DNA of 64,000 nucleotides from Paenibacillus sp. FSL R7-0273 (lineage in GTDB: Bacteria > Bacillota > Bacilli > Paenibacillales > Paenibacillaceae). The notes under the pieces are model-generated. The model saw only the letters and a program-made list of their open reading frames with translations. It searched no databases and had not been told where the DNA came from. Position 1 is the first letter of the stretch. Each line of letters opens with the position of its first letter. Where the stretch lies: positions 3,235,501 through 3,299,500 of the forward strand of contig NZ_CP009283.1 in assembly GCF_000758625.1 (NCBI RefSeq). Direction: 5' to 3'. The position numbers and the translations under genes are program-made. Below are positions 8,911 through 15,584 of the stretch, piece after piece.

Positions 8911-8982
8911 ATGTGGAACTATGACGATATGCTGACTAGCGGCATGCTGCTGGACGAATTCCCGGGTATGCTTGAGAAATAA
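8911..8982 (+). CDS. Possible 23-residue ORF, function unknown
   Basis: An ATG at 8911 opens a 23-codon frame, rich in Met, Leu, Asp and Glu, that ends just before the terminator at 9000. There is no clear ribosome site upstream. It may be a gene remnant or chance. Confidence 0.15.
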   Translation: MWNYDDMLTSGMLLDEFPGMLEK

Positions 8983-8999
8983 CAGGTGGAAAAGGTGTG

Positions 9000-9025
9000 A
9001 CAGCGGGTAATCCCGCTGTTTTTTT
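9000..9025 (+). terminator. Terminator after the GntR-ABC module
   Basis: Stem ACAGCGGG (9000-9007) pairs with CCCGCTGT (9012-9019), has a 4-base loop and is followed by a run of T. Confidence 0.85.
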
Positions 9026-9050
9026 GTGTGCTGATGTATCGACAAATCGG

Positions 9051-9098
9051 TCTACAGGTTGTAAACTGGTAAAAACAGGAGGTCTACGGATTGTAAAC
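9051..9098 (+). promoter_or_regulatory. Two direct repeats, candidate BlaI/MecI-type operator
   Basis: TCTACAGGTTGTAAAC (9051-9066) recurs as TCTACGGATTGTAAAC (9083-9098), 14 of 16 identical and exactly 32 bases apart, close to three helical turns. Each copy contains the TACA/TGTA half-sites of BlaI/MecI operators (TACA-N3-TGTA in the first; one mismatch in the second). They lie immediately upstream of the BlaI-like gene, fitting autorepression. Confidence 0.6.
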
Positions 9099-9116
9099 CA
9101 TGAGGAGCTGAATATA

Positions 9117-9479
9117 TTGAAAGCAGTAAAGCTGACGGAAACAGAGGCCAGATTGGCAGAGCTGATCTGGAAGGGGGAGCCGCTGCCCTCCGGGGAGCTG
9201 GTGAAGCTGTGCGAAGCAGAGCTGGGCTGGAAGAAGTCCACTACCTATACCATGCTGAAGCGGCTGGAGGGTAAGGGGATGTTCCATAACGGAGAGGGCA
9301 CGGTGGTATCCCTGATCAGCAAGGAGGAATTTCATGCCGAGCAGAGCAAGCGGTTCGTGGAAGAGACGTTCGGGGGCTCACTGCCCCGTTTTCTTGCGGC
9401 CTTTACCCGCAGCCGCAAGCTGGAGGACAAGGAGATTGACGAGCTGCTGAAGCTGATTAATGAGAAAGAGGAGGAATAG
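9117..9479 (+). CDS. BlaI/MecI/CopY-family repressor
   Basis: A 120-residue protein with the family's winged-helix region (TETEARLAELIW at the N-terminus, KKSTTYTMLKRLEGKG as recognition helix) and a C-terminal dimerisation helix. TTG at 9117 is preceded by GAGGAG nine bases upstream. These repressors are cleaved by, or respond to, a partner M56 membrane protease, and one is encoded two bases downstream. The family usually controls beta-lactam resistance or copper genes; here the only evident target is the pair itself. Confidence 0.9.
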   Translation: MKAVKLTETEARLAELIWKGEPLPSGELVKLCEAELGWKKSTTYTMLKRLEGKGMFHNGEGTVVSLISKEEFHAEQSKRFVEETFGGSLPRFLAAFTRSRKLEDKEIDELLKLINEKEEE

Positions 9480-9481
9480 GC

Positions 9482-11635
9482 ATGCCGGCCTTTTTTCAAA
9501 CCGTTCTGCAGATGAGTATAACTGCCAGCTATGTCATCCTGCTTGTGCTGGTTGCCAGGCTGCTGCTTCGCAAGGCTCCGAAAGTGCTCTCGTATGTTCT
9601 TTGGTTCGCGGTGTTGTTCCGTCTGCTCTGTCCGCTGACCTTTGAAACTCCATATAGTCTGATTCCGGCACTGCTGCCTGAGTCAGGGACGGGCACTCTG
9701 CAGACAGCCTCCGGCTTGCAGACCGAAGTACAGCCCCTTACAGATACGGGGCAGGAAACTGCCGGAGCTGCAGCCCATACAGGAAACAATGATACCGGAG
9801 GTATCACAGCAGGGGCAGACGGCCAGGATATGCTGAATACTTCTGCAGTCACCGGAACAGCTGGTTCAACGCCTGATACAGCAGTACAACCTTCAGCGGC
9901 AGATCGCTGGAAGACAGCAGCAGTATACATCTGGCTCGGCGGGGCAGCGGTTATGCTGTCCGCGGGACTATTCTCCGCCATCCGGCTTAACAGACAATTA
10001 AAAGGGGCGCGGCATGAGGGCGGCCGCATCTATGAGTGGAGCAGAGCCCAAACGCCGTTTGTATTCGGAGTTATAAGACCCCGGATCATATTGCCATCCG
10101 GGCTTGGAGGGCATGAGCGGGGATATATCCTCCGGCATGAGCAGGTCCATATCAGGAGACTTGACCATTTGGCGAAGCTGGCTGCTTTTGCCGCACTCTG
10201 CCTGCACTGGTTCAATCCGCTGGTCTGGCTGGCTGTCCGCCTCATGGATGAGGATATGGAGAAATCCTGTGATGAGGCGGTGATCCGGGAGCTGGGCAGC
10301 AGCATTAAGAAGGAATATTCCACCTCGCTGCTTGCACTGTCCACCGGCCGGGCATTTCCCGGACGGACTCCGCTTGCTTTTGGGGAGAACAGCACAAAAG
10401 GGCGGATCAGGAATGTCCTGAATTACCGGAAGCCATCCTTCCTGGTGGTTATCTCCGCCGTTGCGTTAGTCATTATAACTGTTGCTATTGCCGGATTAAC
10501 GGGAAATCTGCGGTCACACAGGATGACCGAAGCAGATTATGCCAAGCAATATATTACCGAGCAGATAGCCGGGATAGAGAACCGGATAAGCGGGGCTGTC
10601 ATTGTTGACAGCGAGATGACTGTGTTCGAGCAGGCGGGCCGGGTAGAGGGGCTGCTGCCTGAGCCGCTTGAGCTGTGGCGGCTGGAATACCGGCTGGAGC
10701 CGGAGGATATCAGCAGGCTGCCTCTGGCCGGCGGAATGAACGAGATTGACGGCAAAATTACCGAGGATAGCTCAATGGGCAAGCCGGTGCTTGTGTTCGC
10801 CTATGAAGGAAATACACCGCGTTACGAGGGGGTAATCTGGACCGGAGCGTATGATCTGGGCATTCCGGCCGGACGGGAAACGGGCCTGCAGGCTTATTTC
10901 GAGGGTAAAGGGGTGCTGGACCATGAAACGTACAGCGGTAATCATGCAATTGCAAAGTTTGTGATGTCGGACGGAACAACAGCCCACCTGCTGCTGTCCC
11001 AGCCGGCTGTCCAGGGCAATTCCGGCATCTGGGTTGTTGAGCGCTGGAAAGACGGCAACGGCTATGAGTATTACGAGACTCCGGATACAGCCCTCCCTTC
11101 AGCGGAGTATTTTGCCGGGCTGCAGGCAGAGGCAGACCAAGGGCAAAAGGCGGCTGACCTGCTGGACCCTCAGACGGTCGCAGCCAGCTTCGTGCAGGAG
11201 GAGCTTGGCTGGAATCTTGCCAAGGAGAAGATTGGCCTGCAGATTCCCGCAACAGCAGCCGATTTCACTATATCACCCGTAAGTGAGCTGCTTGGCTATG
11301 TCAGCGGCATGACGCTCACGGAGCCCGGATTTAAATTTGATAATGCCGAATGGCTTACAGATAATGATGATCCTGCCCGGCTGCGGAGGCTGGGTATTGA
11401 TCCGGAGCAAGATATGCCGGGAGGCTTCTATGTCCTTAATAAGCTTGCTATCAAGGACCCCCTGGAGCTGTCTGAACAGGCGGAGTTTGCTGTAATGGAT
11501 GGCGCAACGCCAAAGACAGTCAGCAAGACGGAATTTGTAGAGCGGCTGGACTTAATGGCCGACTTCGGAATGCTGTGCACCGTTACAACACAGGACGGCA
11601 AGGTGATCCGGATAGCGGAGCGCTATCTGCCATAA
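9482..11635 (+). CDS. M56-family membrane metalloprotease (BlaR1/MecR1-like sensor)
   Basis: A 717-residue protein. Two N-terminal membrane segments, a third near residue 150 and a fourth near 330 enclose the zinc protease motif HEQVH near residue 218; a second motif, EDMEKSCDEAV, follows about 40 residues later. The protease should face the cytoplasm and cleave the BlaI-like repressor. The C-terminal 370 or so residues are extracytoplasmic but show no penicillin-binding SxxK/SxN/KTG set, so this is not a classic beta-lactam sensor. The Ser/Thr/Gly/Ala-rich stretch between segments two and three is unusually long. The signal is unknown. Confidence 0.88.
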   Translation: MPAFFQTVLQMSITASYVILLVLVARLLLRKAPKVLSYVLWFAVLFRLLCPLTFETPYSLIPALLPESGTGTLQTASGLQTEVQPLTDTGQETAGAAAHTGNNDTGGITAGADGQDMLNTSAVTGTAGSTPDTAVQPSAADRWKTAAVYIWLGGAAVMLSAGLFSAIRLNRQLKGARHEGGRIYEWSRAQTPFVFGVIRPRIILPSGLGGHERGYILRHEQVHIRRLDHLAKLAAFAALCLHWFNPLVWLAVRLMDEDMEKSCDEAVIRELGSSIKKEYSTSLLALSTGRAFPGRTPLAFGENSTKGRIRNVLNYRKPSFLVVISAVALVIITVAIAGLTGNLRSHRMTEADYAKQYITEQIAGIENRISGAVIVDSEMTVFEQAGRVEGLLPEPLELWRLEYRLEPEDISRLPLAGGMNEIDGKITEDSSMGKPVLVFAYEGNTPRYEGVIWTGAYDLGIPAGRETGLQAYFEGKGVLDHETYSGNHAIAKFVMSDGTTAHLLLSQPAVQGNSGIWVVERWKDGNGYEYYETPDTALPSAEYFAGLQAEADQGQKAADLLDPQTVAASFVQEELGWNLAKEKIGLQIPATAADFTISPVSELLGYVSGMTLTEPGFKFDNAEWLTDNDDPARLRRLGIDPEQDMPGGFYVLNKLAIKDPLELSEQAEFAVMDGATPKTVSKTEFVERLDLMADFGMLCTVTTQDGKVIRIAERYLP

Positions 11636-11641
11636 AAAAAG

Positions 11642-11673
11642 AAGGCCGCACCTTTATTATAAGGTGCGGCCTT
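11642..11673. terminator. Bidirectional terminator between the M56 and crystallin-like genes
   Basis: AAGGCCGCACCTT pairs with AAGGTGCGGCCTT; A-runs and T-runs flank it on both sides, serving both convergent genes. Confidence 0.85.
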
Positions 11674-11678
11674 TATGC

Positions 11679-12047
11679 TCATAGCAGCCTGTAGCCTGCC
11701 GGCAGGGTTCCTTTACGCTGGATGGCACGGACCTGCGCCGCTGTCAGCCTCTGATTGGTTGAGATCAGCGATTCAACATCCCCGCGGCGCAGAATATCGT
11801 CAAGCTCACGGATGCTGCGGTTTCCGCGCAGAATGACGAAATTGTCCCGGAATGAGGAGCGGTCAAACAGCACAAGCGTTGCACCCGGATTCAGCGAGAA
11901 GAAGCGCAGGCTTTCAATCCCCGTGAGGACTGTGTCCACATCAGCAAAGCCGAGATTTCCCCGGTAAATACGGCGGCGTCCGCGGAAATTCTCTTGACTG
12001 TATACCGTTAATCTGGGATAAACGGCAGAACGTTTGATAGCTGGCAT
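11679..12047 (-). CDS. Beta/gamma-crystallin-like small protein (paralogue 1)
   Basis: A 122-residue protein with two crystallin-type Greek-key motifs: LTVYSQENFRGRRRIYRGNL, then ATLVLFDRSSFRDNFVILRG. The C-terminal 30 residues (ESLISTNQRLT, then GxLPxGYRLx) are shared with a second copy at 49435. ATG at 12047 has AAGGAGGAA six bases upstream. No signal peptide is seen. Microbial beta/gamma-crystallins often bind calcium through [DN][DN]xx[ST]S; I do not see an intact copy, so calcium binding is uncertain. Function unknown. Confidence 0.75.
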   Translation of the reverse strand: MPAIKRSAVYPRLTVYSQENFRGRRRIYRGNLGFADVDTVLTGIESLRFFSLNPGATLVLFDRSSFRDNFVILRGNRSIRELDDILRRGDVESLISTNQRLTAAQVRAIQRKGTLPAGYRLL

Positions 12048-12145
12048 GATGCATTCCTCCTTGTTAGACTGATGCCTGATCCTTCCGGCATGTCATCATC
12101 CAGCATATGCAGCAGCCGGCGGTTCTGCAGTGCACACACGTCCAT

Positions 12146-12970
12146 TCAGCAGGAATTCCGGTAATCGCGGGGGGCAGCCCCCATTACTTTTTTGAACATG
12201 CGGGAGAACTGGAACTGGTCTTTATAGCCGACGCTGCAGGCAATTTCACTGATGGAAAGGGCAGACTTGCGGATAAGCTCGCCGGCCCGGTTCATCCTGT
12301 ACAGAATAACGTACTGCTGCGGCGTTACACCTGTAGCATCCTTGAAGACTTTAGACAGATATTTGCGGTTAATTCTAAGCCGTTCAGCCAGCTGGCCGAC
12401 TGTCAGATCCGTTGCGTATTCCTGCTCAATGAAGGCAATCGTCTGCTCCACATAGTGGCCTTTGGCTCCGGTAGAGCCGGCCGGCACAGACGCCGGGTCC
12501 AGTATGACAGACAGGAAAGAATAGAGCGCACCCAGCAGCCGGAGCTCATCGGTCAGCGTATGCTCTGTCGCCTTGAACATTTCCAGAAAGCAGGCTTGAA
12601 TATATTCGTCACGGCCAGAGCTGAATACAGGCTGTTCATCCGATAATTGCGACCGTTTGAGATAGTATTCCACCTGCATGCCATTGAAGGCAACCCAGGA
12701 ATAGGTCCAGGGGTCTTCAGGGTCAGCACAGTAATAGGACAGATTCTCCGGACTGATCAGAAACCCCTGTCCTTTCTCCAGGCTGTATGACTTACCGCCG
12801 GTCCGGAACTCTCCTTTTCCGCTGTGGATGTAATGAATTTTGTAATAATCACGGACCATCGGGCCCACCTCATGACCTGACAGGCATTTCTCCGTTCCGC
12901 AATAGTATAATTTCAGATCGACGTTATGAATGTTGGAAAAATTAGAAAACTGGTATTGCACAATATCCAT
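12146..12970 (-). CDS. AraC-family transcriptional regulator
   Basis: A 274-residue regulator with an N-terminal cupin ligand domain (residues about 20-120, ending EKGQGFLISPE) and a C-terminal double helix-turn-helix (LTVGQLAERL, then ISEIACSVGYKDQFQFSRMFKK). This layout is common in sugar and carboxylate regulators. I prefer ATG at 12970, with GAAGGTG upstream; an in-frame ATG at 13015 would add 15 Cys-rich residues. It is transcribed divergently from the DapA-family gene and probably controls it. Confidence 0.9.
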   Translation of the reverse strand: MDIVQYQFSNFSNIHNVDLKLYYCGTEKCLSGHEVGPMVRDYYKIHYIHSGKGEFRTGGKSYSLEKGQGFLISPENLSYYCADPEDPWTYSWVAFNGMQVEYYLKRSQLSDEQPVFSSGRDEYIQACFLEMFKATEHTLTDELRLLGALYSFLSVILDPASVPAGSTGAKGHYVEQTIAFIEQEYATDLTVGQLAERLRINRKYLSKVFKDATGVTPQQYVILYRMNRAGELIRKSALSISEIACSVGYKDQFQFSRMFKKVMGAAPRDYRNSC

Positions 12971-13070
12971 TTCAGCAGCACCTTCACTCTCTCCGCACGA
13001 TATGCATGATGACATGATGCCATGAATCGGCGTTATTATGACATTCAGATGTAACGCTTACAAGCCTATA

Positions 13071-13088
13071 CTAGAAGTAGACTTCTAG
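13071..13088. promoter_or_regulatory. 18-base perfect palindrome between the AraC and DapA-family genes
   Basis: CTAGAAGTAGACTTCTAG is an 8-2-8 perfect dyad, 65 bases before the DapA-family start. The 182-base divergent gap also contains TATAC/TATTAT-like stretches. An operator role is inferred from symmetry and position. Confidence 0.5.
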
Positions 13089-13152
13089 CTATTATACCAG
13101 GAGGCTGCCATCCCTGAGAAAGGGAATTGCCAGCTGTGAGGAGGCACTTGTA

Positions 13153-14082
13153 TTGGATAATCATTTACTGCCGGACGGTGTATGGCCGGTTATGCTTACT
13201 CCGTTTACGGAGGAGAATGAGATAGACTATGCAGCATTGGAGGAGCTGATTGAATGGTATCTGGACAAGGGAGTCCACGGTTTATTCGCAGTATGCCTGT
13301 CCAGTGAAATGCTCTTTCTGTCGCTCGAAGAGAGAATAGCACTGGCCCGCTTTGTAGTTGAAAAGACAGCCGGGAGAGTTCCGGTAGTGGCTTCCGGACA
13401 CAATTCAGATGATCTGGAGGAGCAGCTCACTGAGCTGTCGGCAATGGCCAAGACCGGAGTCGACGCAGTTGTTCTTGTAACCAGCCGGATTGCCGGACCT
13501 GAGGACGATGTTGAGGTATGGAAAAGCAACCTTCTGGCCATTATGGAAAGGCTGCCGGATGTAAAGCTGGGCCTGTACGAATGTCCGGTTCCTTACCACC
13601 GGCTGCTGACTCCGGAGCTGCTGCAATGGTGCGCACAAACCGGGCGTTTCTTCTTCCTTAAGGAGACAAGCTGTGATCTGGAGCAGATCAGACAGAAGGT
13701 TGACGCTGTTCAGGGGACGCCGCTCAAGATCTATAATGCTAACGGCACCTCCTACCTGGGATCATTACAGGCAGGGGCACACGGCTACAGCGGAATATTA
13801 ACCAACTTCCATCTTGATTTATATGTATGGATTGCCCGCAGGTGGCAGCAGGAGGAGGAGCGTGCGGAGCAGCTGCAGACCCTTCTCGGGCCGCTCCATT
13901 TATTTGAGGGGCGCCACTATCCGGTCAATGCCAAATATCTGCTGCAGCAGGAGGGCCTTAAGCTGACTCTTCATTCAAGGGCGAGAAGCAGTGATGAGCT
14001 CAAACCGGTTCACCGGCTGGAGGTTGATCAGTTCCTGAAGCTTAGCCGCCTGTTCCGGCAAACCTTCCTTGCAGACAGGTAG
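13153..14082 (+). CDS. Dihydrodipicolinate synthase (DapA)-family aldolase/lyase
   Basis: A 309-residue class I aldolase barrel. The Schiff-base Lys is in FFLKETSC (near residue 170) and the catalytic Tyr in LYECP (near 141). The usual GTTGE substrate loop is replaced by CLSSEM, so it is unlikely to be the true lysine-pathway DapA; a sugar-acid or N-acetylneuraminate-like aldolase is more likely. The start is TTG at 13153 after GAGGAGG. It is divergent from, and probably regulated by, the AraC gene. Confidence 0.82.
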   Translation: MDNHLLPDGVWPVMLTPFTEENEIDYAALEELIEWYLDKGVHGLFAVCLSSEMLFLSLEERIALARFVVEKTAGRVPVVASGHNSDDLEEQLTELSAMAKTGVDAVVLVTSRIAGPEDDVEVWKSNLLAIMERLPDVKLGLYECPVPYHRLLTPELLQWCAQTGRFFFLKETSCDLEQIRQKVDAVQGTPLKIYNANGTSYLGSLQAGAHGYSGILTNFHLDLYVWIARRWQQEEERAEQLQTLLGPLHLFEGRHYPVNAKYLLQQEGLKLTLHSRARSSDELKPVHRLEVDQFLKLSRLFRQTFLADR

Positions 14083-14119
14083 CGTGCTGAGGCAGACAGC
14101 CTGAGCTGTACCCCGATCG

Positions 14120-14157
14120 GCCAGAGCCGGCAGCTGCCGCCAGGCTCTGGCTTATTT
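14120..14157 (+). terminator. Hairpin terminator between convergent genes
   Basis: GCCAGAGCC (14120-14128) pairs with GGCTCTGGC (14143-14151), followed by TTATTTA. The T-run is weak. Confidence 0.55.
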
Positions 14158-14710
14158 ATGCCAGCTGCGCTTCCGCCGCCAGCATAAGCTGGTAAATCTT
14201 ACGGGTAGTATTCACATTGCGGACGGTCATGAGCTTGTATACCCTGGTGCCGATCAGCTTGGCCATTCCGCTTTTGGTGACATTTCCGCGTTCTACGGAG
14301 TACAATACTGCGCCTGGAACGTACAGGAGTGTGCCGATCCCCGGCTTCAGCGGCAGCTCCTCCAGGACGGCTTCTGCATCCGCCTCCTCCCACAGAAACA
14401 TAACATCACTTTTCAGCGTGTCATCGTTGCTCCAGGCATCCGGCAGCGCAGCAATAACGGTGCGCATCTGCTCCAAGCTCCGGAGTAAAACTTTAATGTC
14501 CAGGCTGAAATCTTTCAGAATGGCTTGTTCAAGCAGCTCCGGCAGAGCCTCCTGGGGATGATCACCGGCAGCAAAAATAATGTTTCCCGAATTAATATAG
14601 GTGGTTACCGAGGTCATCCCGGCCTGCTCAAACGTCTGCTTAAGCAGCTTCATGCTGATAATATTATTCCCGCCTACATTAATTCCGCGCAGTAAGGCAA
14701 CATAGATCAT
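14156..14710 (-). CDS. DUF1697 family protein
   Basis: A 184-residue protein with the diagnostic start IYVALLRGINVGGNN and the INSGNIIF motif of DUF1697. Family function is unknown; proteins are cytoplasmic and around 180 residues, as here. ATG at 14710 has AAGGCGGG upstream. It diverges from the Mrp operon. Confidence 0.88.
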   Translation of the reverse strand: MIYVALLRGINVGGNNIISMKLLKQTFEQAGMTSVTTYINSGNIIFAAGDHPQEALPELLEQAILKDFSLDIKVLLRSLEQMRTVIAALPDAWSNDDTLKSDVMFLWEEADAEAVLEELPLKPGIGTLLYVPGAVLYSVERGNVTKSGMAKLIGTRVYKLMTVRNVNTTRKIYQLMLAAEAQLA

Positions 14711-14754
14711 AGGGTTTCCCGCCTTCGTTGTTCGTCTTTTTCATGTCCGTAAAC

Positions 14755-14783
14755 TTTACAAACAGTATCTTAATCGATATACT
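14755..14783 (+). promoter_or_regulatory. Sigma-A promoter of the Usp-Mrp operon
   Basis: -35 TTTACA (14755-14760), a 17-base spacer, and -10 TATACT (14778-14783). It is the best promoter in the gap and leaves a leader of about 110 bases before the first gene. Confidence 0.7.
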
Positions 14784-14816
14784 TTAAATATAACATTTAA
14801 GGGTTAAGAACAACAG

Positions 14817-14846
14817 AAAGGGGCCTTACGCCAGTAGGCTCCTTTT
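14817..14846 (+). promoter_or_regulatory. Leader hairpin of the Usp-Mrp operon, possible attenuator
   Basis: AAAGGGGCC (14817-14825) pairs, with one G-T pair, with GGCTCCTTTT (14837-14846) and runs into GTATTTCT. It lies inside the transcribed leader, between the promoter and the first start codon, so it could act as a conditional terminator. Confidence 0.45.
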
Positions 14847-14901
14847 GTATTTCTAACCCATTTCAAACAGGAGGGCGAAGGTCATTCACAAGGAAAAGAT
14901 T

Positions 14902-15510
14902 ATGGTATGTGTTCATTACGGTCCGCACGGAGAGCGTTTAATCCGGCGTGGTGTCCACCTGTCTGAGCTAATCGGGGCACCGCTTTACGTGCTCAACGTC
15001 GATAGTTCCGACACTGATGAATACAATCAGAGCAAGGAAATGTTTATGGCTGTCTGGAAACGTCTGGCTGAGGAAGCCGGAGCTGAATTCATGATCCGTA
15101 AACGGAGAGGCCGCAAGACAACTGATGTTATTGTCGAAGCAGCTGAAGAAAAGGAAGTAACCCAGATAATTATCGGACAGTCCGCGCAGACGCTGTGGCA
15201 GGAGCTGACCAAGCGCAACTTTGTCAATGAGCTGATCAGCAAGATGAAGATGATGGATCTGCATGTCGTAGCTGTACAGCGGATGCGTGCAGGCCTTGAG
15301 GAAACCCATGAGGAGGGTGTTATCTCCTACCTGGTGCAGAATGGCGGCGTATACCAGCTTAGTGATGAGCCGGAAGGGACCGATTACATCAAGGGTAAAT
15401 TTTTCCACGAGCTGCACACCGAATTCGAGAATGGCTTGTTCAAAATTGAGCAAGATGGTAAAGCGAGATACTTGCATATCTGCGAGGGGATTTTGACAGA
15501 CCCGCTGTAG
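14902..15510 (+). CDS. KdpD/universal-stress-type protein preceding the Mrp operon
   Basis: A 202-residue protein. Residues 1-125 resemble the Usp domain of KdpD (VCVHYGPHGERLIRRG, later IIIGQSAQTLWQEL), an alpha/beta nucleotide-binding fold. The C-terminal 80 residues are not recognised. ATG at 14902 has AAGGA seven bases upstream. A much stronger AGGAGGG lies eight bases before an in-frame ATT at 14884, which would add residues HKEKI that fit the first beta strand. It sits 75-odd bases before mrpA and probably shares its promoter; a link to Na+/K+ or pH homeostasis is inferred. Confidence 0.82.
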   Translation: MVCVHYGPHGERLIRRGVHLSELIGAPLYVLNVDSSDTDEYNQSKEMFMAVWKRLAEEAGAEFMIRKRRGRKTTDVIVEAAEEKEVTQIIIGQSAQTLWQELTKRNFVNELISKMKMMDLHVVAVQRMRAGLEETHEEGVISYLVQNGGVYQLSDEPEGTDYIKGKFFHELHTEFENGLFKIEQDGKARYLHICEGILTDPL

Positions 15511-15584
15511 CCGGTCTTGTCCTCTGGGAGTAAGTTCCAATGTTCACAACTTAACAAATACTGGGTGGAAAAGGAGGCTTGCCT

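Noticed and set aside
9482..11635. True beta-lactam sensor BlaR1
   Set aside because: The outer domain lacks SxxK, SxN and KTG motifs and no beta-lactamase gene is adjacent.
12107..12646. Long open frame antisense to the AraC gene
   Set aside because: The minus-strand frame has clear cupin and helix-turn-helix motifs; the plus-strand translation has no family features and starts without a ribosome site.
13153..14082. Lysine-pathway dihydrodipicolinate synthase
   Set aside because: The GTTGE loop is replaced by CLSSEM and the neighbour is an AraC regulator, which favours a catabolic aldolase.
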